A DNA stretch of 13,867 bases from JAAFKA01 sp043748455 (GCA_043748455.1 JAYTNF010000282.1:1-13867), one strand, 5' to 3'; counted from the first letter of the stretch, positions 1 through 7,110 are shown. Numbers and translations: made by a program. Notes: generated by a model from the sequence alone, not told the origin.

Positions 1-34
1 GGGGCTTACTCCCCCAGCAGGGGGCAGGGGGGCT
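1..34 (-). repeat. GC-rich palindromic element A, within the Fe-S gene (edge-truncated)
   Basis: Positions 8-34 are the reverse complement of an arm almost identical to 3776-3802. The 27-nt units agree everywhere except four loop bases, so the CCCCC/GGGGG stem is preserved. Bases 1-6 (ggggct) match the end of another arm, so a further arm probably lies off-window. It is translated in frame as a Gly/Pro-rich stretch in the oxidoreductase, in an otherwise AT-rich gene. Confidence 0.75.
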
Positions 35-757
35 GTTTACCTTTTTGCAGACGAATTTACCAATTACAATGATGTGGAAATGGGAATTACTGCCATAAAA
101 TTATTGCAAAAATTGGGTTATGAAGTCATTATTCCTACTCACGTTGAAAGTGGTCGTACTTATTTGTCTAAGGGTTTGTTGAAAGATGCAAAGAAACTTG
201 CCATAGAAAATGTTGAGTTATTGAAAGATAAAATTACAGACGAAACTCCTTTGATTGGTTTAGAACCTTCGGCAATTTTGACGTTTAGAGATGAATATTT
301 GGATTTGGTGAATGATTATCAAAAGCCTGATGCTCAACGAATTGCAAAAAATGCGTTGCTGATTGATGAGTTTTTGGCTCGTGAAATTGACAAAGGAAAT
401 ATCACAAAAGCACAGTTTACGACTGAAAAAAGGTTGATAAAACTGCACGGACATTGCCACCAAAAAGCCTTAGCAAGTTTGACACCAACTAAAAAAGTGT
501 TGGAATTTCCGCAAAATTATGAGGTGCATTTAATCCGTTCTGGTTGCTGCGGAATGGCGGGAAGTTTTGGTTACGAAAAAGAACATTATGAGGTGTCGAT
601 GCAAGTCGGCGAATTGGTGCTTTTCCCAACGGTGAGGCAACAACCTGAAAATGTGATTATTGCAGCCAACGGCACAAGTTGCAGACACCAAATTAAAGAC
701 GGAACTGGTCGGGTGGCGAAGCATTTGGTGGAGATTTTGTGGGAGGGGTTGAAGTAA
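2..757 (+). CDS. C-terminal part of FAD/(Fe-S)-binding oxidoreductase (glycolate/D-lactate oxidase type), 5' truncated by window
   Basis: The reading frame is open from base 2, so the gene starts outside the window. The GTG at 74 is internal: the residues before it (VYLFADEFTNYND, 13-25 of the visible part) belong to the family. The 251 visible residues hold the C-terminal cysteine-rich (CCG) domain that binds an Fe-S cluster or heterodisulfide-type site: HGHCHQKAL around 148-156, GCCGMAGSFGYE around 181-192, and NGTSCRHQI near 223-231. In Bacteroidota this domain usually ends a protein of nearly 1000 residues with an N-terminal FAD-linked oxidase domain, acting in 2-hydroxyacid oxidation; that full architecture is inferred here. 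Residues 1-11 (GLTPPAGGRGA) are encoded by a GC-rich palindromic element and look inserted. A strong hairpin follows the stop. The last 75 bp are duplicated near 4746-4822. Confidence 0.85.
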   Translation, partial: GLTPPAGGRGAVYLFADEFTNYNDVEMGITAIKLLQKLGYEVIIPTHVESGRTYLSKGLLKDAKKLAIENVELLKDKITDETPLIGLEPSAILTFRDEYLDLVNDYQKPDAQRIAKNALLIDEFLAREIDKGNITKAQFTTEKRLIKLHGHCHQKALASLTPTKKVLEFPQNYEVHLIRSGCCGMAGSFGYEKEHYEVSMQVGELVLFPTVRQQPENVIIAANGTSCRHQIKDGTGRVAKHLVEILWEGLK

Positions 758-763
758 GTTACT

Positions 764-803
764 ACCTTTCCAAAAGTTTTAAACTTTTGGAAAGGTTTTT
801 TTA
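764..803 (+). terminator. Intrinsic terminator after the Fe-S oxidoreductase gene
   Basis: A perfect 16-bp inverted repeat (764-779 against 781-796, core ccttTccaaaagttt) sits 7 nt after the stop codon and is followed by a T-rich tract. It should end transcription of the oxidoreductase before the RM gene. Confidence 0.85.
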
Positions 804-842
804 TTTTTTTAGTATATTCGCAAAAAATATAAATACTTATTT

Positions 843-3800
843 ATGTCTATTTCTCGCATTAACCAATATTATGTAGAACTCGAAAGATTAAAACAACGAG
901 GCAGTAAAAATGAAGGTTCTATAAAACCAGCTTTCAGAGGTTTGTTAGTTTTTTATTGCAAACCCAAAGACATTGAAGTTGTGGAAGAGCAGACACTTGC
1001 AGGTAGTAGCAAACGACCTGATGGTGTACTAAAAAGTGAAGGATTAATTTATGGTTATTGGGAAGCAAAAGATGAAAAAGATGATATTGAAGCCGAAATT
1101 ATTAAGAAACAACGACTTGGCTACCCAATGTTTAATTTTTTGATAGAAAATTCTATTGAGGCAGTGCTAATTCAGGGAGAGAAACGGGCAAAAATTAAAA
1201 TGTCTAACAAGGAGGCTTTGCATCATTTGTTGATAGAATTTGTCAATTTTGAAACCATTGAAGATAAAGTATTTAAACAAACTATCAAAAAATTTCAGGA
1301 AGATTTGCCACAAATCATTGAAGTTTTAAGAGGAATGATAACAAGAGAAAGTAGCCCCCTAACCCCCGAAGGGGGAATTAATCAGGCTTTTATAGATGCA
1401 AAATCTAGTTTTTTTTACTTGTGTAAAGATGCAATTAACCCAGCTATCAAAATTTCAGATATTGACGAAATGTTAATACAACATATTTTAACGGAACAAA
1501 TTTTTAAATCTATTTTTGATGATGAGATGTTTCACTCAGAAAATAACATTTCAAAATCTTTAAATGCTATTGAAACTACGTTTTTTGTGAGTGATACAAA
1601 ACGTAAAACTTTATCGTCTTTGCAACCTTATTACACACAAATTAAGGCAAGGGCTGTCGAAATGCAAGACCATAACCAAAAGCAAGATTTCTTAAAATAT
1701 ATTTACGAAAATTTTTATAAGGCTTATAATCCTAAGGCTGCCGATAAATTAGGCATTGTCTATACGCCAAAAGAAATTATCAAATTTATGCTCGAAAGTA
1801 CAGACGTATTATTAGAGAAACATTTTAGCAAAACTATTGCCGATAAAAATGTGCATATCATTGACCCTGCAACAGGAACGGGAACTTTTATTACTGATTT
1901 GCTAAATTACATACCTTTGCAAGATTTAGAGCATAAATACAAAAATGAAATTCACGCTAACGAAATTGCAATTTTACCTTATTATATTGCAAATCTAAAT
2001 ATTGAGTATGTTTATAAAAATAGAACAAAAAATTACGAGGAATTCAAAAATATTTGTTGGGTTGATACCTTAGAAACTTATGGTTTTTGGTCAAAAGGGC
2101 AACAAACTATCAAGCACGGACTTACCGCAGTGAATACAGAAAGGATAAAAGCACAAAATACGCAACGAATTTCGGTAGTTATTGGAAATCCGCCTTATAA
2201 TGCAAACCAACAAAACGAAAATGATAATAATAAAAACCGGGAATATTTTGAAGATTATAAGAAAAAAACAGGAGGAATTGACGGTAGAATAAAAGAAACT
2301 TACATCGATAAAAGTGAGGCACAAAAAACAAAACAATATGATATGTATAAACGGTTTATACGTTGGGCTTCTGACCGTATAGACGAAAAAGGCATTATTG
2401 CTTACATCACAAATCGTAGTTTTATTGACAAAAGACAAGATGATGGTTTTCGAAAATGTGTGAGTGAGGAGTTTGACGAGTTATATATTATTGATTTAGG
2501 TGGTGATATTCGAGATACTAATGAAAATTCAAAGGCAAATGTTTTTGGAATTATGACAGGTGTGGCAATTACTTTATTTGTGAAAAAAGAACTTAAAAGT
2601 AAAGAGGACAAACGAAAATGTAAGATTTTTTACACAAAAATAGCAGGTGAAACTGCCAAAGAAAAATTAGATTTATTGAGAGAAAAAGAACTACAAAGTC
2701 TTAGTTTTGAGGTAATTAGACCTGACGAAAAAGGAAATTGGCTCAATAAAACTGATAATGATTTTTATGAATTGTTGCCACTTGTTAGTAAAAAAGTGAA
2801 AACTAATAAAGAAGGTGCAACTTTTGACCAAGCTATTTTTAAGTTATTTTCGTTAGGAGTTGTTACAAATCGTGATGAATGGGTTTATGATTTTGATAAA
2901 GAGAATTTGTTAAAAAAATTAGACTTTTTCCAAAAAATTTATCACGAATACCAAGCCAAATTTAGAATGGAGGGTGCAGAACAAATATGGGCAGAATATG
3001 AAAATGTGCGTAAACGAAAAAATGCAGATGCGAAACCTCCTAAAATTATCGACGAACCAAGTATTTGGACAGAAGAAATTAAATGGACAAGAGATGTTAA
3101 AAAGCAATTTATAGAAAATAAAAAGATAAAAATCTTTAAAAATAGGGTTATTGAAGTTTTTTATAGACCTTTTGTCAAAAAACATTTGTATTTCAGCCAA
3201 AATTTGAATGAAATGCACTATCAATTACCTACTATTTTTGGCAAAAATGGTAAATCAAAAAATAAAATTATTGCTTTTGTTAATTCGGCAAGTATCAAAT
3301 CATTTCATTGTATTGCATCAAATAGAATTGTTGATTTGCATTTTACAGGTGATACAAATTGTTTACCTCTCCATATTTATGCGGAAAATGGCGAAAAGCA
3401 AGAAAATATTACAGATTGGGCATTGGCTTATTTTCGTTATTATTACGAACAACGCAACTTAGGTTTTTCGGCTGTGGACTTAGGTTTTTCGGCTGTTTCG
3501 GCACATATTACAAAAAATTACGCAACACTAAGCCCCACCCCAGCCCTCCCCAAAGTGGAGGGAGTTTCTGACGTATTTACTCCCTCCCCTTCGGGGAGGG
3601 CTGGGGTGGGGCTTTGCAAAGAAGATATTTTCCATTATATTTATGCGGTTTTACATTCGCCTGCATATAGGCAGCAATATGAACAAAATTTAAAGCAAGA
3701 TTTTCCTCGTATTCCTCTGTACGATAATTTTGATTTTTGGGTAGAAAAAGGTAAGGCTTTAATGGAATTGCATTTAGCCCCCCTGCCCCCCGAAGGGGGA

Positions 3801-4244
3801 GTTTTCACTCCCTCTTTGGCGAGGGCTGGGGTGGGGCTACTTGTACGCAAAGATATTAATTTAGAAGTTTTTAAGGCACAAAAACAGGGTAAAAAAGTAT
3901 TAGGTAAAGATTTATTTGTAAAAGAAACTAAATTATTTGAAGAAAAAGAAGTTGATTATTTCAAAATTTTGCCAATTCTTAAATTGAAAGGTAATATTAT
4001 AGAAATAGACGAACTCACAACTTTATCGGGAGTTCCTGCACAGGCTTTGGAATATATGCTCGGTAACAGAAATGCTATTGAATGGGTTTTAGACCAGTAC
4101 AAGCCCTATAAATCTGATGACAAAACCATACAAGAACATTTTAATACTTATAAGTTTGAGGATTATAAGGAGGAAGTTATAGAATTGTTGCAGAAAATTG
4201 TTTGGTTAAGTGTGGAAACTATGAAAATTGTCGGGGAATTGTAA
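843..4244 (+). CDS. Single-chain restriction-modification enzyme: N-terminal nuclease, N6-adenine methyltransferase, type ISP-like C-terminal domain
   Basis: At 1133 residues this is likely a cytoplasmic bifunctional enzyme that methylates adenine in its recognition site and cuts unmodified DNA. Residues 1-135 resemble a PD-(D/E)XK nuclease (D60, then E74-A-K76 in YWEAKD). A helical linker follows. The methyltransferase begins with a motif X-like VYTPKEI (306-312), then motif I PATGTGTF (342-349) and motif IV NPPY (449-452), the gamma-class order. The C-terminal third has type ISP hallmarks (EDIFHYIYAVLHSPAY, then FPRIPLYDNF), a region expected to give DNA specificity. Classical type ISP enzymes carry a helicase between nuclease and methyltransferase and exceed 1500 residues; none fits here, so a type IIG-like mode is inferred. 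Three palindromic elements are translated in frame (residues about 170-178, 896-925 and 978-999), plus a 7-residue tandem repeat near 872-886. No separate methylase or specificity gene is nearby. An imperfect -7-like box (TATATTCG, 813-820) precedes the ATG. Confidence 0.85.
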   Translation: MSISRINQYYVELERLKQRGSKNEGSIKPAFRGLLVFYCKPKDIEVVEEQTLAGSSKRPDGVLKSEGLIYGYWEAKDEKDDIEAEIIKKQRLGYPMFNFLIENSIEAVLIQGEKRAKIKMSNKEALHHLLIEFVNFETIEDKVFKQTIKKFQEDLPQIIEVLRGMITRESSPLTPEGGINQAFIDAKSSFFYLCKDAINPAIKISDIDEMLIQHILTEQIFKSIFDDEMFHSENNISKSLNAIETTFFVSDTKRKTLSSLQPYYTQIKARAVEMQDHNQKQDFLKYIYENFYKAYNPKAADKLGIVYTPKEIIKFMLESTDVLLEKHFSKTIADKNVHIIDPATGTGTFITDLLNYIPLQDLEHKYKNEIHANEIAILPYYIANLNIEYVYKNRTKNYEEFKNICWVDTLETYGFWSKGQQTIKHGLTAVNTERIKAQNTQRISVVIGNPPYNANQQNENDNNKNREYFEDYKKKTGGIDGRIKETYIDKSEAQKTKQYDMYKRFIRWASDRIDEKGIIAYITNRSFIDKRQDDGFRKCVSEEFDELYIIDLGGDIRDTNENSKANVFGIMTGVAITLFVKKELKSKEDKRKCKIFYTKIAGETAKEKLDLLREKELQSLSFEVIRPDEKGNWLNKTDNDFYELLPLVSKKVKTNKEGATFDQAIFKLFSLGVVTNRDEWVYDFDKENLLKKLDFFQKIYHEYQAKFRMEGAEQIWAEYENVRKRKNADAKPPKIIDEPSIWTEEIKWTRDVKKQFIENKKIKIFKNRVIEVFYRPFVKKHLYFSQNLNEMHYQLPTIFGKNGKSKNKIIAFVNSASIKSFHCIASNRIVDLHFTGDTNCLPLHIYAENGEKQENITDWALAYFRYYYEQRNLGFSAVDLGFSAVSAHITKNYATLSPTPALPKVEGVSDVFTPSPSGRAGVGLCKEDIFHYIYAVLHSPAYRQQYEQNLKQDFPRIPLYDNFDFWVEKGKALMELHLAPLPPEGGVFTPSLARAGVGLLVRKDINLEVFKAQKQGKKVLGKDLFVKETKLFEEKEVDYFKILPILKLKGNIIEIDELTTLSGVPAQALEYMLGNRNAIEWVLDQYKPYKSDDKTIQEHFNTYKFEDYKEEVIELLQKIVWLSVETMKIVGEL
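1353..1379 (+). repeat. GC-rich palindromic element B (single arm) inside the RM gene
   Basis: This 27-nt unit has a CCCCC-GAA-GGGGG hairpin and the same design as the left arm at 3776-3802 (starts agcccc, ends in aatt or agt). It is translated in frame as SPLTPEGG between the nuclease domain and the methyltransferase, in the helical linker. Its length is a multiple of three. Confidence 0.7.
3457..3498 (+). repeat. Two-copy 21-bp tandem repeat in the RM gene
   Basis: Units 3457-3477 and 3478-3498 are identical over their first 19 nt (acttaggtttttcggctgt). They encode a repeated LGFSAV-type heptapeptide near residues 872-886, about 30 nt before the large palindromic element. Replication slippage would explain it. 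Confidence 0.8.
3531..3613 (+). repeat. GC-rich palindromic element C (two arms) inside the RM gene
   Basis: Two 35-nt arms (3531-3565 and 3579-3613) are reverse complements at 33 of 35 positions, with a 13-nt spacer. Each arm is also a small hairpin (CCCTCCCC facing GGGGAGGG). The element is translated in frame as a Pro/Gly/Ser-rich insert just before the conserved EDIFHYIY motif of the C-terminal domain. Confidence 0.9.
3776..3838 (+). repeat. GC-rich palindromic element D (two arms) inside the RM gene
   Basis: The left arm 3776-3802 has a CCCCC-GAA-GGGGG hairpin. The right arm 3807-3838 ends in the same gagggctggggtggggct sequence as element C. The 63-nt length keeps the frame, and the insert follows the LMELHL stretch of the C-terminal domain. 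Confidence 0.9.
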
Positions 4245-4263
4245 AATGTTTTTAAATTTATTA

Positions 4264-4292
4264 TTGATATTTAAAATAATTACATATTTTTG
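4264..4292 (+). promoter_or_regulatory. Candidate Bacteroidota-type promoter for the 121-residue gene
   Basis: A TTG at 4264-4266 is followed after 18 nt by TATTTTTG at 4285-4292, matching the -33/-7 form TTTG...TAnnTTTG. A start of transcription near 4299 would leave a leader of about 15 nt before the ATG at 4314. AT-rich sequence makes chance matches possible. Confidence 0.4.
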
Positions 4293-4313
4293 TAAATACT
4301 AAAATATGAAATT

Positions 4314-4679
4314 ATGACTTGGCAAGAATACGAAAATCGCAAAAAATTTATAAATGAAGAACATATTTATCCCAAAACCTCAACTTTTGGTATAGGTTCT
4401 ATTTTTGAAACTCATCATTTGCGAACAGGAAAATCAATTTATTTAAAAGTGGTTTATGCAACAGATGATTTCTGGGGTTTTAATCTGACAATATGTGATA
4501 AGAAAGGAAATTTTCTATGTTCTAAAAAGAGAGGTTGTTGGCGAAATGAAATTATAGCACATATAGAAGAAAACGATTGGCGTTTATACAAACAGTATTT
4601 TGGGAAACGTGAACTTATCCCAAAAGTAAAAGGCTATTTAGCACCCAAAAGGAAGAAAAATATACCCAACAGGAATTGA
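4314..4679 (+). CDS. Hypothetical protein, 121 residues, next to the RM gene
   Basis: I do not recognise this family. The protein is basic at its C-terminus (KRKKNIPNRN) and rich in aromatic residues, with no signal peptide or membrane segment, so it is probably cytoplasmic. Visible stretches include a likely beta-rich middle (SIYLKVVYATDDFWGFNLTICDK, about 41-63) and CWRNEIIAHIEENDWRLY, which looks helical. The start is the ATG at 4314; an ATG at 4306 in another frame opens only a three-codon ORF. The gene starts 69 nt after the RM stop, has its own promoter candidate, and ends just before a fragment of a second RM gene. It may be cargo or an accessory of the RM insertion, but nothing in the sequence proves a functional link. 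Confidence 0.6.
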   Translation: MTWQEYENRKKFINEEHIYPKTSTFGIGSIFETHHLRTGKSIYLKVVYATDDFWGFNLTICDKKGNFLCSKKRGCWRNEIIAHIEENDWRLYKQYFGKRELIPKVKGYLAPKRKKNIPNRN

Positions 4680-4682
4680 TAA

Positions 4683-4748
4683 TTTATTGAATTATTGCAA
4701 AAAGTATGTTGGGTGAGTGTGGAAACAATGAAGATTGTGAGGGACTTG
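4683..4748 (+). pseudogene. 3' remnant of a second, diverged RM gene
   Basis: Translation gives FIELLQKVCWVSVETMKIV, matching the end of the intact RM enzyme (VIELLQKIVWLSVETMKIV). From 4686 to 4748, 16 of 21 codons encode the same residue, with about 14 nucleotide differences in 63, many of them synonymous. That pattern suggests a paralogue that diverged under selection rather than a recent copy. An in-frame stop lies at 4680-4682 and no upstream body remains. Confidence 0.75.
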
Positions 4749-4822
4749 CAGACACCAAATTAAAGACGTAACTGGTCGGGTGGCGAAATATTTGGTGGAG
4801 ATTTTGTAGGAGGGTGGGTGAA
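4746..4822 (+). pseudogene. Duplicated 3' end of the Fe-S oxidoreductase gene (direct repeat)
   Basis: Positions 4746-4814 match 679-747 at 65 of 69 bases. The copy reads CRHQIKDVTGRVAKYLVEIL and then meets an early TAG at 4808. It lies in a different frame from the RM remnant just upstream. With the original at 679-747 it brackets the RM block as a direct repeat. Confidence 0.85.
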
Positions 4823-4830
4823 GTTGAAAT

Positions 4831-4889
4831 ATCTTTAAAGTTGTAATCTTTTATGGTACGATATTGCCAAAGATTACAACTTTAAAGAT
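4831..4889. terminator. Bidirectional terminator, perfect 21-bp inverted repeat
   Basis: Arms 4831-4851 and 4869-4889 are exact reverse complements with a 17-nt loop. It lies 5 nt beyond the stop of the minus-strand OmpL47-like gene and downstream of the plus-strand RM block, so it could serve both. The stem is AT-rich. Confidence 0.75.
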
Positions 4890-4894
4890 TAAAA

Positions 4895-6664
4895 TTATTT
4901 CACAACCATAAATTCTTTTTCATCAATAGCTTGATTTCCTAATTTGTCAATAGCCCTAATTTTAAGTTTTGTAACTTTTCCAACAACAAAATTTGTTAAT
5001 GGAATTTGGTATAGTTGTTCTGAACTTCCATTAATGCTATAATAAATTTTTTCTGTTCCTACCATATTATCAGTAGCACCCAAAAAAATAGTTAAATGCT
5101 TAGGAAAAACAAGTACATTATTAGTGTTATTTGCCGCATTATTATGTGTTGTATTATCTGTATGATTATCACTTTTCCCAGAAGTTGCTAAAAATTTGGT
5201 TTCTTCTGCAATAGGTTGCAAACTAAAATGTGTAAAAATTTCAGGTGGCGTTGCGTCTGTAATAAATTCGAAGATTTTATTGTTGCTATTATTTACGTTG
5301 TCAAAACCCGTAAAATCTACACTATGTGTACCTTCATTTTCAACTTGAAAAGCTGTTTTAAAATCTCCAACTGTTATGCCATCTACCTGATATTCAATAT
5401 TTAGGACTCCAGATTCTGGGTCTTGTGCCATTAAATTTATTTTTGTGCGTGGGCTGACATAAATATTATTATTCATTTCAAATTTTTCGCCAACATAATT
5501 AAAAGACAACCGAGGACCTGTCAAATCCATAAACATAGAATTAACAGTTCTTTCATATTTCCCACTACCCTTATTATTGACCAAATCAACTGCATAATAA
5601 TTTACAACATGATGTCCTGGACGGTTTGGAATATAAAATGGTTTTTCATATTTTTGATAATTGACTCCATCAATAGCATAATAAATAGCTTTTACGCCAG
5701 CTTTATTGTCTATGGCTTCTAATTGCAATTTTGTACGACCTGAAAAAAAAGTTTTGCCTTGAATTACATACCTATCTCCCAAAATTTCAGAGGTAATAAT
5801 TGGTGCCATTTTATCAAGGTAAAATGAAAAAGTATTTTCATCTTCTATATTTTTTACATTATCAGTAGCACGAAAATAAAGAGCATGCTCACCATCTCCT
5901 AAACTTCCAAAGTTTAAGGAAGTAGCATAATTTTTCATTGTTTCTTCATCACCCACACGATAAGCAATTTTATTAACACCTGAAAGTTCATCGATAGCAG
6001 ATAAGCTTACACTACTTCGTGGAGAAATTACATTGTCTACTTGGTCTCCTTTTACTGTATAATTTGTTTGAGGGGCTGTTAAATCAACTATAAAAGTTTT
6101 TTCCTGCGTTTTTTCCTCGTTTCCTACATTATCTACCGCATAATATTGCACAAAATACTCTTTTTCTCTATCTAATTTTAACTTTGTTATTTCTTCAGAA
6201 TAAGCTGCTTTATCAATAGATTGGTAAATATTTTTCAAACCTGACATTTCATCTTTTGAAACAACTGACATTGTTAGATTTTGCCCAAAAAATAACTTGC
6301 CATTTTTTTGAAAACTTGGAGCCTCAAAAAACCTTAAAACAGAAAGTGGTGCTTTACCGTCTGCATTAATTTCAAAGGTCATATCACCATGTTGCGGGTC
6401 ACGGTGTCGTATATAATGTGTGCCATGTCCGTCTAAATACATGGGTTTTGGTGCTTGGGATTTGCTTGGATTTAGGGTTGTACTTTTGCCTTCAGGGCTT
6501 GTGCCAATGGAAATATAGGCTGGCATAGCTGCCTGCTGATAATATCGTTGCATGCTATCAACATAAGTACCTTTTTCATGATTTTTTCGGTCTTGTGCAA
6601 TGACTTGATAATTAATAGCTTGTAATAATAAAATTATATATAAATAAATAAAATTAGGTTTCAT
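4895..6664 (-). CDS. Secreted protein with tandem OmpL47-type Ig-like repeats
   Basis: This 589-residue protein has an N-terminal signal peptide (hydrophobic core about 5-22, cleavage likely after VIA at 23). No lipobox cysteine is evident, so export to the periplasm or surface is expected. After a leader region it has about five repeats of 90-118 residues. Each ends in a conserved YAVDNVGN-like motif (175-182, 265-272, 357-364, 452-459, 570-577), four of them followed by a D-x-x-x-P turn (DLTAP, DKMAP, DLTGP, DATPP); the last runs to the C-terminus. This is the pattern of OmpL47-type beta-sandwich domains, seen in adhesins and in polysaccharide-binding proteins. The last unit holds an Asn/His/Thr-rich insert (about 497-516) that looks like a flexible linker. 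There is no T9SS sorting domain or enzymatic motif. An adhesion or scaffold role is inferred only. A promoter candidate lies at 6833-6866. Confidence 0.75.
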   Translation of the reverse strand: MKPNFIYLYIILLLQAINYQVIAQDRKNHEKGTYVDSMQRYYQQAAMPAYISIGTSPEGKSTTLNPSKSQAPKPMYLDGHGTHYIRHRDPQHGDMTFEINADGKAPLSVLRFFEAPSFQKNGKLFFGQNLTMSVVSKDEMSGLKNIYQSIDKAAYSEEITKLKLDREKEYFVQYYAVDNVGNEEKTQEKTFIVDLTAPQTNYTVKGDQVDNVISPRSSVSLSAIDELSGVNKIAYRVGDEETMKNYATSLNFGSLGDGEHALYFRATDNVKNIEDENTFSFYLDKMAPIITSEILGDRYVIQGKTFFSGRTKLQLEAIDNKAGVKAIYYAIDGVNYQKYEKPFYIPNRPGHHVVNYYAVDLVNNKGSGKYERTVNSMFMDLTGPRLSFNYVGEKFEMNNNIYVSPRTKINLMAQDPESGVLNIEYQVDGITVGDFKTAFQVENEGTHSVDFTGFDNVNNSNNKIFEFITDATPPEIFTHFSLQPIAEETKFLATSGKSDNHTDNTTHNNAANNTNNVLVFPKHLTIFLGATDNMVGTEKIYYSINGSSEQLYQIPLTNFVVGKVTKLKIRAIDKLGNQAIDEKEFMVVK

Positions 6665-6832
6665 GTTAAAGACAAAATTTAGGAAAAAACTAATAACTTC
6701 TGGAATTAAGTTTGAAATGCTGATAAATTTAAAAAAGGTTAAATAACGTCATATTTTATGTTTATTTTGAATTGTAAAATAGAGAAGAAAACAAAACAAG
6801 CATTTTAGTAGGAAATTACTTTAACCACAAAA

Positions 6833-6866
6833 CAAAGATATGAATTTGCTGTACTTTTGCAACAAA
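6833..6866 (-). promoter_or_regulatory. Candidate Bacteroidota-type promoter for the OmpL47-like gene
   Basis: On the minus strand, TATCTTTG (6833-6840) is an exact match to TAnnTTTG, with TTTGTTG (6860-6866) about 19 nt upstream. The predicted leader before the ATG at 6664 is about 160 nt, which is long. Confidence 0.45.
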
Positions 6867-6953
6867 TTTATCACAAAAAGAAATAGCTCTTTAATTTGGA
6901 ATTAGTGAAGGTAAACATAAAGACTATAGATGTTAATAAATAATGTGAGTTAT

Positions 6954-7085
6954 GTAGTATTTGCGTAGCTCCAGCTATGCAACCAAATATCCATTTAATG
7001 TGTTTATTTTGTTTAAAAACAAGTATTATGCTATCAAAAAACTAATTTTACTAACTAAAATGTGTATTTGGGGCTACGTACTACC
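6954..7085. repeat. Imperfect inverted repeat with an internal quasi-palindrome
   Basis: The left end GTAGT...CGTAGCTCC (6954-6973) and the right end, read on the minus strand, GTAGTACGTAGCCCC (7070-7085) pair apart from a short gap and one mismatch. Inside the left arm, TTGCGTAGCTCCAGCTATGCAA is itself a hairpin of about 10 bp with one G-U pair. It lies downstream of the kinase stop and could be its terminator or a decayed miniature element. Confidence 0.4.
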
Positions 7086-7110
7086 ACTATACAATTTACA
7101 TTTTATCTAT

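Larger units (their letters stand above)
6665..7110. other. Gene-free stretch: leader and promoter of the OmpL47-like gene plus fold-back sequence
   Basis: No supported ORF lies here. The ORF 6961-7218 on the plus strand overlaps the kinase 3' end antisense and has no protein-like character. The stretch contains the minus-strand promoter candidate (6833-6866), a likely leader of about 160 nt, and an imperfect inverted repeat at 6954-7085. Confidence 0.6.

Noticed and set aside
74..76. GTG as the start of the Fe-S protein
   Set aside because: It lies inside the conserved DEFTNYNDVE segment and the frame is open to base 2, so the start is outside the window.
786..820. Promoter for the RM gene (TTTG 786-789 with TATATTCG 813-820)
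   Set aside because: The -7 box has a mismatch, the spacing of 23 nt is long and the upstream box overlaps the terminator stem, so it is not listed as a feature.
3531..3838. Elements C and D as a CRISPR array or transposon
   Set aside because: There are only two units, each itself palindromic, with unequal spacing, lying inside an intact reading frame and with no transposase or cas gene nearby.
4250..4276. 8-bp inverted repeat (ttttaaat/atttaaaa) after the RM gene as a terminator
   Set aside because: The stem is all A/T and short, and such matches are expected by chance in this AT-rich spacer, which also holds the next gene's promoter candidate.
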